Shown: piece after piece, positions 20,597 to 28,912 of the stretch | Numbering within the stretch: the first letter of the stretch is position 1 | How the letters are laid out: each line of letters opens with the position of its first letter | Origin: Phoronis australis | Taxonomy: Eukaryota > Phoronida > Phoronidae | Reading direction: 5' to 3' | Assembly: GCA_002633005.1 (NCBI GenBank) | Contig: NMRA01000655.1 | Location: 1-30,104, forward strand | DNA: 30,104 bases | Program-made: the position numbers and the translations under genes | Notes under the pieces: model-generated | Told to the model about the DNA's origin: nothing | What the model saw: the letters and a program-made list of their open reading frames with translations, nothing else | Databases searched by the model: none

Positions 20597-20600
20597 ATAT
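18332..20600 (+). repeat. 0.9-kb direct duplication within the transposon
   Basis: 18332-19257 and 19691-20600 are nearly identical over the whole length, differing by scattered substitutions and a short deletion (CATTTTATTAAAT lost near 20118). Both end in the right terminal inverted repeat. The second copy starts directly after the N at 19690, which suggests alternative haplotypes or two copies of the element placed in series. Confidence 0.85.
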
Positions 20601-20805
20601 AGGCGAGATGACGCTATCCTGTGGGTTTTGGACGGATTCGTCGTAGTTTGCGTCAGTGGCCATTTTTGCTGTTTTCGAGTCTGATATTTGGCGTCCACCC
20701 CTCTATCAACCAAACCGCTCTAAAGATGATCGTGGAAATTGGCATGTATGTTTTATTATGAAGAGGATGACTGACAATGATTTTCCAACAATTTCGACTA
20801 CTGTG

Positions 20806-20820
20806 GCGCCTCCTAGTGGC
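20806..20820 (-). promoter_or_regulatory. CTCF-like core, one mismatch
   Basis: The minus strand reads GCCACTAGGAGGCGC. It differs from the consensus GCCASYAGRKGGCRS at one position. Confidence 0.4.
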
Positions 20821-21347
20821 AGTTTTGTCTCTTTTTGCGCCCATGGCTGTATCTCCTAAACCGTTGGTAGGATCTTCACTAAATTCTGCAAGTGTATTTA
20901 TATGATGTTGACAAGGGATGAAGACAACTACCGGTGTGCCCCTAGTGGCAATTTATGTTTTTGTGTTTACCTCTGTATCTTGAAAGGTTCTCAACATATT
21001 TTCATAAAATTTGAAGTATAGGGAAATATTAGTGAGATGAAGCCATTGTACCATTTTCGGATGGATTTGACGTAGTTTGTGCCACATAGTGGCCATTTTT
21101 ACTGTTTTTTGGTGTCCACCACTCTATCAACCAAACCGCACTAAGGATGATTGTGGAAATTGGCATGTATGTTCTTACTACGAAGCTGACGATGATTTAC
21201 CAATGACTCCTAGTGGCAGTTTTGTTTTTTTGCGCCCATGGCTGTATCTCCTAAACCGTTTGCAGCATCTTTTCTAAATTGAACAAGTGTATTTATATGA
21301 TGTTAACAATGGATAGCAACAACTTTCGGACGGATCTGACTACCAGT

Positions 21348-21362
21348 GTGCCCCCTAGTGGC
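21348..21362 (-). promoter_or_regulatory. CTCF-like core, consensus match
   Basis: The minus strand reads GCCACTAGGGGGCAC, which fits GCCASYAGRKGGCRS throughout. Third subunit of an array unit. Confidence 0.5.
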
Positions 21363-21492
21363 AATTTTCATTTTTAGGCTTACCTCTGTGTCTTCAAAGG
21401 TCCTCAACGGATTATCAGAAAGTTTGGAATATAGACATTTATTGGTGAGATGATGTTATCCTCCTGCTTTCGGATGGAATTGAGGAACTTTT

Positions 21493-21507
21493 GTGCCACC
21501 TAGTGGC
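21493..21507 (-). promoter_or_regulatory. CTCF-like core, consensus match
   Basis: The minus strand reads GCCACTAGGTGGCAC, fitting the consensus. First subunit of an array unit. Confidence 0.5.
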
Positions 21508-21913
21508 CATTTTTCCTGTTCTTGAGTCTTGTTTTTTGCCTCCACCCCTCGATCAACCAAACTATTCTGAGTATGACTTTGAAAATTGGTGTATTTGTTG
21601 ACAATAACGCATTCGACTACTGTAGCGTCTCCTAGTGGTAGTTTTGTTTTGTTTTGTGCCCATAGCTGCATCTCCTAAACTCACTGCAGGATCGTTATTA
21701 AATTTAGTAATTGTATTTATATGAAGCTAACAACAGTTGACGTCTTTCAGGCGGATCCAATAAAGGCTGTGTCCCAAATTGGCAATTTCATTATTTTTTG
21801 TTTTCCTTTGTTTTTCTAAAGTTCCTTGACCGAATTCTATGAAGTTTGCTTAAATAGCTTTCTTTTTAAAAAGCGATGGTATGTACCCATTTTCAGATGG
21901 ATTAAATTTTTTT

Positions 21914-21928
21914 TCGCCCTCTGGTGGC
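21914..21928 (-). promoter_or_regulatory. CTCF-like core, closest to canonical
   Basis: The minus strand reads GCCACCAGAGGGCGA. The CCACCAGAGGGCG core is the classic vertebrate form; only the final base departs from the 15-base consensus. Confidence 0.5.
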
Positions 21929-22248
21929 TATTTTTGTGAAACAAATAAACAACCCTAGAAGCACTCCATTTGCGGTGCATTAATGGGCAAAATGCAACGT
22001 TCCGCGTTGCTCTTGTGAAAATTTACAGATGTGTTCCTGATGAGAAGGGGTCTGCGGCCAAATGTCCTTAACCCTTTGAAGGAGCTTTGTGAAAGCTGTG
22101 TTCCTATGGAGTGGACGACAAATGATCTGAATACCACTATGACTCTAGTGGCAAAATGTGTTTTTGCTCTTGCCTCTGTATCTTTGGAGTTCATTAATTT
22201 AATGTGTTTTCATGAAATTCGGAGACAACAAGAGATTTGATACTTTCT

Positions 22249-22263
22249 GCGCCACCTAGTGGC
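22249..22263 (-). promoter_or_regulatory. CTCF-like core, consensus match
   Basis: The minus strand reads GCCACTAGGTGGCGC, fitting the consensus at every position. Confidence 0.5.
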
Positions 22264-22760
22264 CACTTAAAATTTTTTATGCGTGTCTTTTACGTCCGCC
22301 TCTCTATCTGCCAAACCACTCAAAGGATCAATATGAAAAGTAACGGTTGTTTTTCTGATGCAAAGATCCTGGCTGACATTGATTTTTGGATGTTTTTCAC
22401 TAATCTTGCTCCCCATAAGGGCAGTTTTGTTTTTTGCGTCCATGGCTGTCTTTCCTTAAACCTTTGGCGGATCTTTGCGAAATTAGCCAGAGGAGTTCCT
22501 AGAGATAGCACCAGATGAAGATGAGTTTCAAACCAATCAGAATATAGCTGTGCCCCCTTTTGTTTTTAACGTTTGCCTCTATATCTTAGGAGTTCCTTGA
22601 CTTATTTTTATGAAATTTGGCAAATGGTTGTGTATTACAGAGATAGCACCACCTTCTCAATTCGGACGGGTTTGACACAGTCTCCGCCATATAATGGTCA
22701 TTTTTGTGTTACTAAAAACATCCATAGAAGCACACCGTTTGTGGTGCTGTCGCTACACAT

Positions 22761-23133
22761 TTCCCTTGTTTGTAAAACAAGTGGTACATATACTTTTTTG
22801 ACTTGTTTACTAATTATTTTCAAAAGTTTGAGCTTGTTGACACTCCTTTTTGAACAATAAAAATACCTTGTCGATGAGAAAGATACAGCAATTGCTTCTT
22901 GAGTATGTAAATGGTTGCATCAAAACAGTGCTCTTCGTCCACATGAAGTATAGCAGAGACCATCTCAGTAAAAATCTTTAATATCTTTTACTCACTATTT
23001 CTCATTTCCGGGAGGTACGTCAATGAATGTAAAATGGATGGAATAGGCAAACCCTTTCAGTGCATGTTTTCTCTTTTGTATGTGTGAGACAATTGCATGT
23101 CAAGTTAATAAAATCATTTCTTTCGTCTTACAG
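22761..23133. other. non-coding stretch between array and first BIRC6-like exon
   Basis: AT-rich with no supported exon. A GTACGT follows CCGGGAG at about 23014-23019, but no open frame leads to it. Confidence 0.4.
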
Positions 23134-23198
23134 TGCTATAGAGACTAAGGCAAAATCGAACTTTGGTGAAGCCACACCTGTCCATGCTCCACTAAAAA
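23134..23198 (+). CDS. candidate BIRC6-like exon
   Basis: This 65-bp open segment lies between a strong acceptor (TTTCGTCTTACAG) and a GTATGT donor. It reads AIETKAKSNFGEATPVHAPL and Lys. Its last base is in phase with the next BIRC6-like exon (A plus TA). The match to BIRC6 itself is weak, so splice signals, strand and phase are the main support. Confidence 0.4.
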
Positions 23199-23965
23199 GT
23201 ATGTAGCGTGGTGTCCCAGCAAAGTCCAGTTATCCCCACCAATTGAGCAATGTATGAAACGTAAAATGATGGCTTTTTAAATTTTGTTTCAAAAAGTGCT
23301 CTAGAACGTATATTTTTGCAGATATTCAAATCAGTTGTGTTATACAACCAAAATAAGGTTTTAGAAATTAGTTTTTTTGCAGCTTTAGTCCTTGGAATTT
23401 TAAAAGTGGAAATGGTGGTAATTCTCCTAACTTAACGATTGATTGTAAAAATCGTCATACATACCCCACTGTTAGTTGTAATGACTGATTTTTTGCTGCA
23501 TATATTGTACCACCATATGATCACCTGTTTGATTTTATTTATATCCATCTATTCGGCAGTCTGTATCATACCTTTGGCAAAGAGCGCATCGCTTGAAACA
23601 TGGGGAATATTTTGATATATTTTAGTACTGACGCTAGGCGTTTTACTTTTACTGTTTTTGCTATTTTATACTTCTTATCTGTCAGTAACTGCACGGCATT
23701 CCAGCATCTATTGGATTTATTTAATAACGATTGATAAATAACTCAAAACGATAAATGGAAAATCCTGTCACAAATTGTTTTTCGAGGCCTTGATCACTGA
23801 AGCACAACAATTTTGGAAATTGGTGGACAAGTTGCAAAGAAGCAAAATCCCGCAAAAGGTATGCCGAGAGCACACAGATAGATAAACATGATTTAAGTCA
23901 TTCGGGTGGCAGCGTTGTTTAATTAAAGTTAAACAATTTTATCTTTAAGTTTATGTTTCCTTCAG

Positions 23966-24242
23966 TATTCTCAGAGACAGTTCCGCTTCTGAATGAAATA
24001 TCCGTGAGAATATGCTTTATCGATAAATCCGAGGAGTCAATACGCTCAGTCTTTGTGCTGCCTTGTGAACTTGGCTCATCTCAGGAGGAGTGAAAAGGTT
24101 GAATTAGGGGTTTTAGAAAGACAGTTTGCAGTGATAACGAATGCTGGATTGATTCGCATATACAACCTGGCTACTCTGGAGTCGCTGACAGATTTGTCGC
24201 CAACAGATGGTGACACCTATGTCTCTCTCACTTACTGTAATG
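23966..24242 (+). pseudogene. BIRC6: BIRC6-like exon with an internal frameshift (beta-propeller end)
   Basis: The acceptor is TTTCCTTCAG and the donor is G/GTAACA. The first frame gives ETVPLLNEISVRICFIDKSE and then SIRSVFVLPCELGSSQEE before TGA at 24091-24093. The similarity then continues in another frame as ERQFAVITNAGLIRIYNLAT, ending DTYVSLTYCN. Both parts line up with consecutive BIRC6 sequence (human DTITSLILLPPDIL, then HLVITTQGGYVKILDLSNFE and FVSVIYCSG, from memory). The shift falls between about 24070 and 24115, needing one inserted or two lost bases. The space is too small for an intron. Confidence 0.75.
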
Positions 24243-24931
24243 GTAACAACTATTTATGTTTTAATTTAAATGATCGCCATATATTTCGATTTTCGTGTTC
24301 TACACATTTATTTTTTTCAAGCCAAATATTGTAGCCAGTCTTCCCTCTATAGAGCAAGCAGCATGAGATTGTTCACTGATTGCATTATTCTCTCATGAAC
24401 ATACTTTCTGGGCTGTTTTTTTTTCTTTTGCTCTACATTTCTTTTCTCACATGTTCTATTCCCCACAAACTCCATTACGTTTTTTCATACAAACAGCACA
24501 AAACACGTAGTTCGTAGATGGTGTATGAGATAGGACATACTGTTCATGAGAAGTTCACTCTGGAGAAAAGAACTTTTAGTAAATTTGTGGCGTATGATGA
24601 CTAGCTAGCCTGATATAGCAGAAAATGGTTACCAACACAAGGAGCTGTCGTATGGTCCATCATGATAATAGTTCAATGTAAAATATTATTATTTGTCCAT
24701 TGAATTCCTATCAGCAATCTATGAGTTTCTATGATTTGTANTATTTTCACTATTTTGTCCGTGTGTTGCATATTAGCCATGATTACAGTGCACGTGAAAA
24801 ATATTTTATAAAGTTTCTTTCAATTGGTACTGTATGTCATGTCGTGCCTTTCAAACCTCTCTGATTGTGGATTTCGCTTGGACTCAGCTGTCATAATAGG
24901 GAATTTTTGCTGTGGTCAGTTGCTATGACAG

Positions 24932-24979
24932 ATTTATGTGTCGTGTTATTTTTGGCGTGAACTGTACATCTATTGGACA
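24932..24979 (+). pseudogene. doubtful decayed BIRC6-like exon
   Basis: A 48-bp segment between CTATGACAG and GTAAGC has edge phases fitting both neighbouring BIRC6-like exons. Its translation has a TGA in the middle (LCVVLFLA, stop, TVHLLD), faintly like LCACTKGGELHFLQ of BIRC6. Only the phases and the LC and HL positions agree. Confidence 0.2.
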
Positions 24980-25009
24980 GTAAGCATTATCATGCACATT
25001 CCAATTTCT

Positions 25010-25200
25010 GTATGGGCAACCACCTCTCCATCTCCCAGTTTCATTGATGAAACCTCATAAAATTTGGCCAACTTGTTCCAATTAAGGTATTAGTGAGACA
25101 CCAGTTTTCAAACAAGTCAACATGTGATGCGCTCCTTGTTGCAATTAATTTTTATGTGCCACCTAGTGGCTATTTTTATTATTTTTGAGTCTGTTGTATT
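25010..25200 (+). repeat. detached remnant of the CTCF-motif array
   Basis: CTCATAAAATTTGG, TATTAGTGAGA and ATGTGCCACCTAGTGGC followed by TATTTTTATTATTTTTGAGTCTG repeat, in the same order, the end and start of the array unit near 21405-21530. The array and this piece flank the BIRC6-like exon at 23966. Confidence 0.7.
25156..25170 (-). promoter_or_regulatory. CTCF-like core, consensus match (isolated)
   Basis: The minus strand reads GCCACTAGGTGGCAC, identical to the site at 21493-21507. Confidence 0.5.
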
Positions 25201-25670
25201 ACCAAAAGAGATTCACCATATCTGTGAAGTCAGAAGTAACTTTTTTCATTAGTGACTCTCAAAAAAGACTACTTGATTTGTTGGATTTGATAAGTGCCAT
25301 ATTTGACAATTTAACTGAATTACATGCTCGTCAAATTATATAAAAGAGAATAAGCCACGAACTATTGACCAAGGCACATTCAAAAAGCCAATGGTATTGC
25401 AGATTAGGTGTTGCCCCATCTGAATAAAAACGAAACTTGTGTAACTGTTTTTTCGATGGTCTCGCGTGATCATAGTAAGCTAGTGGAGAAATAATCTGCC
25501 ATCATTAGCTTGTGGGTGTAGAAGTTCAGGTGCACTTAAAACTGACTTAACAGTTTGCATACTGTACACCTGGATAGTCATTTCAGTGACTGAGGTTCAT
25601 ACAAACACGACCCTATGGAACCATGTAGAAATGTGTGAATAGAGAAGGTCAATATTCTCCTTGACTAAAG

Positions 25671-25886
25671 ACCTTGTTGACCAGTGCCTCACCACCGATC
25701 TGTTGCAAAGAGACTACACGAATTGACACTGTTTGAGAACCTGATGCCGCCGTAATTGGCCACGCTGCCGCCATGTTGGTATGAGATCCAGCAGGAGCAA
25801 CAGCAGCAACGTCATCCTCAGCATCTCCAGAGTCAGGGGGAGCTTCTACAGCACAAACGCACTTGGAAACTGCAGCAAGATACTAG
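25671..25886 (+). pseudogene. BIRC6: BIRC6-like exon with a nonsense codon and a frameshift
   Basis: The exon follows TTCTCCTTGACTAAAG and ends at AG/GTTGGT. It first reads LVDQCLTTDLLQ, then, two bases out of frame, RLHELTLFENLMPP, a TAA (25753-25755), LATLPPCWYEIQQEQQQQRH and PQHL up to HKRTWKLQQDT. Human BIRC6 has LVDQPFTLEIL, ELTRFETLTPRF, ATVPPCWVEVQQEQQQRRHP and RTWKLQTDS in the same order (from memory), so both sides of the stop codon are homologous. The frame change sits at an AGAG (about 25709-25712), compatible with a dinucleotide duplication. No AG lies between the TAA and the conserved PPCW, so splicing cannot skip the stop without losing conserved sequence. Confidence 0.8.
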
Positions 25887-27340
25887 GTTGGTGATATTGA
25901 ATAATCTGATTTATTAAGCTCTCACTGTATTTTTCTGTAGGCAGTTTGAGAAAAGGGTCGTTCAGAAACTAGGAGGCGTTGCCTTACAGTTTTAGTTGAA
26001 CTCTCCTCTTTCCCAGTGTCAAAATACAGACTGACAATGTTTTTAGTTGTTTTGTTTTGTTCTGTTTGATTGGCATGACCCCTGAGTTAAGTACAATGAT
26101 GATGTAATTTGTTTACTACAGAAAGGTATGGAACTTTCTAGTAGACTGAGTTCAGTACTGGTGATGTAATTTGTTCACTGCAGTATAGTGTGGAACTTTC
26201 TAGAAGACTCTAGCATGACAGTGATTAATGCAAGCTGGAATATTCTAGAGACTAGTACATGTTTGTAGAATGGTTGGCTAGATTCAGGAAAGATCTTGAA
26301 TGTGCTTGAATTTATGTTGGCTATAAATACACTAACACGGGTTTGTGTTCGTCAGATAGCAGTTCAAGAAAGTCAATCAGGAGAACTACAGTTGAGTTGC
26401 AGTGAAGAGAATCAGCAGTTACAGCGATAGTCAATAGAGAGCCAGCTATAGAGACAGCAGGTTATTGAATCGATGAGTGTAACAGTTGCTGAAAGTGTCT
26501 CAGAAGTTCGTCACAAGTCAAGGCTTTGCAGCACTGGCTGAAACATAAACAGACATTACATCGGACATTTTGTTTGAGTAGGCTTGTGAACGTACGGTCG
26601 GGATTAATAAGGGATTAGCTCGAACCAGTCTTCAGTCTATCATTGCACCGAAAGCTATTAGCACCTGTTTGTAACAAGCTGCGCCCACCCACACATGGGG
26701 AAAAACGTAACACCCAGTAGTAAAAAATGCATTTTGTGATCAATCTACTTCTAGAAATGTCAGTTAAGAGCTGAGTAGGTGCGAGCAAAGGACATTGGAA
26801 TGTCACACATACAGACAATTGACCAGCTTGACAAACTTAATGGTCTCAGCACATTTACTCACTTTGGAGCAGTCGGAATACTTAATTGCCGTAAGAAATA
26901 CAGTTGTGTTGAAAGGTATGACTGGCATAGCAGCAATGAAGAAAAGCAAGGTTGATGTCTGGCAGATGTGTGGCGTTGTGGGTAAATCTATCACAGAGTG
27001 GCATTTTAATATTTGGGAGGGTGCTACTCACAGAATCTCTTCTAGTCAATGCATGGACAAATTTTGCAACCTGATCTCTGTGTTAGTTTTTTTCTCTTTT
27101 TCTTCGATATAGTGTGATGAATTTTGCTTGTAGCTGCTTGTTTTGGTGTTCAATAGTATATTTACAACAAAGGAAAAAGCGGTATTTTCCCAAATAAGGT
27201 TAAGATTGAGAATGTTTTGTCTTAATTCTTAAAAATAGCTAAAGTTTAGTTGATGATCCCTGCGATATGCATGTGATTTCTGAAAATGAGTTACTATTGA
27301 CAATAAGGTTATAGTAAGTATTCACTTGTCATTTTCCTAG
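25887..27340. other. BIRC6-like intron with promoter- or LTR-like block
   Basis: It holds the heat-shock-motif and TATA block described separately. A plus-strand open stretch at about 26800-26910 (SHIQTIDQLDKLNGLSTFTH in one frame) before a GTATGA is not recognised. Confidence 0.4.
26096..26340 (+). promoter_or_regulatory. promoter-like block: 62-bp repeats, heat-shock-type motifs, TATA box
   Basis: GATGTAATTTGTTTACTACAG at 26101 and GATGTAATTTGTTCACTGCAG at 26163 begin two copies of a 62-bp unit, each with TGGAACTTTCTAGtAGACT or its perfect-palindrome variant TTCTAGAA. A third TGGAATATTCTAGAGAC follows near 26236. TTCTAGAA is the inverted nGAAn pair of heat-shock elements. TATAAATA lies at 26322-26329, with a plausible start about 30 bases on. 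This arrangement fits a retrotransposon LTR (U3 then TATA) or a heat-responsive promoter. No coding frame, primer-binding site or second LTR was found. Confidence 0.45.
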
Positions 27341-27851
27341 CACCAGCTGGAATGAGCATCTTCTAGAGATTGCCCTGCCATGGCCTTCTTGTATTGGACA
27401 CATTGATTTAAAGTTCTTGCTGCACCCACTCTGCACAGATCAACCTCACACAGAGGTCACCTTGCTTAGGCAAAATGTCGGCAAGATCGGTCGCAAGGTC
27501 TCCAGCCACCAGCACTGCAACAGCAGCAGTAACGGTAACGACGCAATTTCTGAGGATGTTACTGACAGTGACAACAATATTGTTAGTCTAAAACAGGGGA
27601 CTTCCACACTGGACATTGCAGCTGCGGCACAGCAGGCATTTTACTCGGACGTCAACAATGTGTCGGACCCAGAGTTCCTGGCCAAGCACAATGTGGCGAT
27701 CCTGTACGTTCTGCTAGACTTGATGTCACAGGTTGACTTGTCTAGTCAGAGTAGAGTGGTCACCTTGACCAGTCCTCAGTTGCTGAAGACCATGTCTAGG
27801 TCATTTCTGATCCTCATCAAGGCTCTGTTGAAGGAAAAGGAACGAGAAAAG
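27341..27851 (+). CDS. BIRC6: BIRC6-like exon, open throughout
   Basis: This 511-bp exon lies between a CATTTTCCTAG acceptor and a strong AAG/GTGAGT donor. It starts TSWNEHLLEIALPWPSCIGH and IDLKFLLHPLC, matching SNSWDEHVFELVLPKACMVG and HVDFKFVL of human BIRC6. It goes on through TEVTLLRQNVGKIG, then a Ser/Asn-rich variable region, LAKHNVAILYVLLDLMSQVD, and RVVTLTSPQLLKTMSRSFLI (human MLTLTSPKLVKGMAGGKYRS). The split codon with the preceding exon (AG plus C) is in phase and reads DTSTSWNEH. No damage is seen here, unlike its neighbours. Confidence 0.85.
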
Positions 27852-28769
27852 GTGAGTGTGACTACCGTGAACTCGCGGATCTACGTTTTCAGTAAGGGGG
27901 GTTTAGGATTCCCGCAAAGGTCGAATCCGAGGCGCATGGCGCCGAGCGGAGGGGGAGGTCGGAAGGGGGGTAAGCCCCCATTCTCGTGTAAGATAACTTT
28001 TTATTTTTGTAGCCAAACAGTGAAATTTCCATGCATCCTGGTACTTTTCTGGCACTTAACATGTCCCTGTAGTTTTCCTTAAGATAATTAAAAGCCCTTC
28101 TCGATTGCGTCACATGAACTTGGCTCATAAGTTTCGTGAAACCATATTTGTGCACATGTGAGTATGAGTCACACCACCAGCAAAATTTTTTATTGGAACA
28201 TCTGCTTACACGCACCTTTTTAGCATACAAAAAGTGTGATGGTGAGGAAACCGATAGACAATGACTGGTGATAGCCCAGGACATCAGTTCACACTCGCTA
28301 GTCATGAAGGACCTACTACCACCACCTATGTGGTGATATCTGCCATCAATACCTTGCGTGCCCAAGTCATTGTACCTAACTTGCGACCCGGCATTTACTT
28401 AGTGCCTGTTCAAGAGCTTGTGCATTTTGGGTACCCGCCTGATGCAGGTGAGCGGCTGCATGTTGTTACTCCACGTCTGTCATGGCCAACTATGGTGGGA
28501 AGATTTCCTCGGCAATGTCTTGCTTGACCTTTACAGCTCAGAACAAACCCTCGTCTTCCCCTAGGATAGGTAGGCAGTACAATGTATAACTTACCATTCT
28601 TGCGGTGTTTATATGGCTAATGGTAAAAGGTGGAATGGTATACCTGCCTTTAAACTGGTGCACAAAGTGATTTAAATTTCTTTTCTCTCATAATATTCTC
28701 TTAGTTTAATCGTTCAATCTGCTCTTGCTGCTTGGTTTATTTGTGGACACTCTGTTGTTTCTTTTGTAG
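27852..28769. other. intron-like stretch with a GC-rich insert
   Basis: 27890-27990 is strikingly G-rich (TCCGAGGCGCATGGCGCCG, GGAGGGGGAGG, GGAAGGGGGG) in an AT-rich background, probably a repeat fragment. Two overlapping open frames on opposite strands at 27889-28527 match nothing I know. The exons encoding roughly a thousand residues of BIRC6 that should lie here are absent. Confidence 0.5.
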
Positions 28770-28912
28770 AGTTTTCATTTTGCTGTCGGCTGTAGGTCAA
28801 AGGTCACTTGTGAGCAACGGAGGATCTGCAATGATCGAGAGCCTGATGTCACACATGACCAGTCTGCTCACCCCCCTTCAGAATATCCAGCACAGTTATT
28901 ACTGGCAGAATG
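28770..28912 (+). CDS. BIRC6: BIRC6-like exon from much further along the protein
   Basis: The 143-bp exon follows an excellent acceptor (TTGTTTCTTTTGTAG) and ends at G/GTATGT. It reads VFILLSAVGQRSLVSNGGSA, MIESLMSHMTSLLTPLQNIQ and HSYYWQN. Human BIRC6 has VFMLLSCIGQRSLSNSGVLE and LLDNLLSPLQ at about residue 2,300 (from memory). It needs two bases from the exon before it, whereas the exon at 27341-27851 ends on a whole codon, so the two cannot be joined directly. Confidence 0.75.

Larger units (their letters stand above)
20597..22760 (+). repeat. diverged tandem array of ~400-bp units with CTCF-like motifs
   Basis: GAGATGA-type starts recur at about 20605, 21033 and 21446, with more degraded ones near 21865, 22228 and 22637, giving a period of about 360-430 bp. 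Each unit has three related subunits. Each subunit contains a CCTAGTGGC-type motif, followed by a T-rich run and a phrase such as CTCTGTATCTTCAAAGG, GGCTGTATCTCCTAAACCG or CCTCTATCAACCAAACCG. Protein-like frames in this zone are incidental. No transposase is present. The right end fades out near 22760. Confidence 0.8.
24243..25670. other. BIRC6-like intron region
   Basis: It contains a contig-join N (24741), a doubtful decayed exon (24932-24979) and a remnant of the CTCF-motif array (about 25010-25200). Nothing else is supported. Confidence 0.5.
23134..28912 (+). pseudogene. BIRC6: BIRC6-like gene copy, broken and internally deleted
   Basis: BIRC6 (BRUCE/Apollon) is a giant cytoplasmic E2/E3 ubiquitin ligase of nearly 4,900 residues that inhibits apoptosis and autophagy. 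Plus-strand exons match, in order, segments near human residues 800-1,150, then one near 2,300 (positions from memory). Exons keep GT/AG borders, so this is not a retrocopy. Damage is clear: a frameshift in the exon at 23966, an in-frame TAA with a probable frameshift in the exon at 25671, and a missing stretch of about a thousand residues between the exons at 27341 and 28770, whose phases do not match. No BIR or UBC-domain exon is present. The conserved parts remain so similar that the decay is either recent or caused by poor sequence and assembly. It runs divergently from the TIE-like gene. Confidence 0.75.

Noticed and set aside
20653-22518. Several opposed open frames in the tandem array
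   Set aside because: They recur on both strands with the repeat period, have no protein signature, and are explained by the repeat.
24932-24979. Missing BIRC6 exon encoding LCACTKGGELHFLQ
   Set aside because: Kept only as a low-confidence entry: the phases fit, but similarity is limited to a few residues and it contains a stop codon.
28261-28527. Plus-strand frame with TTTTYVVISAINTLRAQV
   Set aside because: It does not match BIRC6 or any family known to me, and no splice sites place it in the gene.
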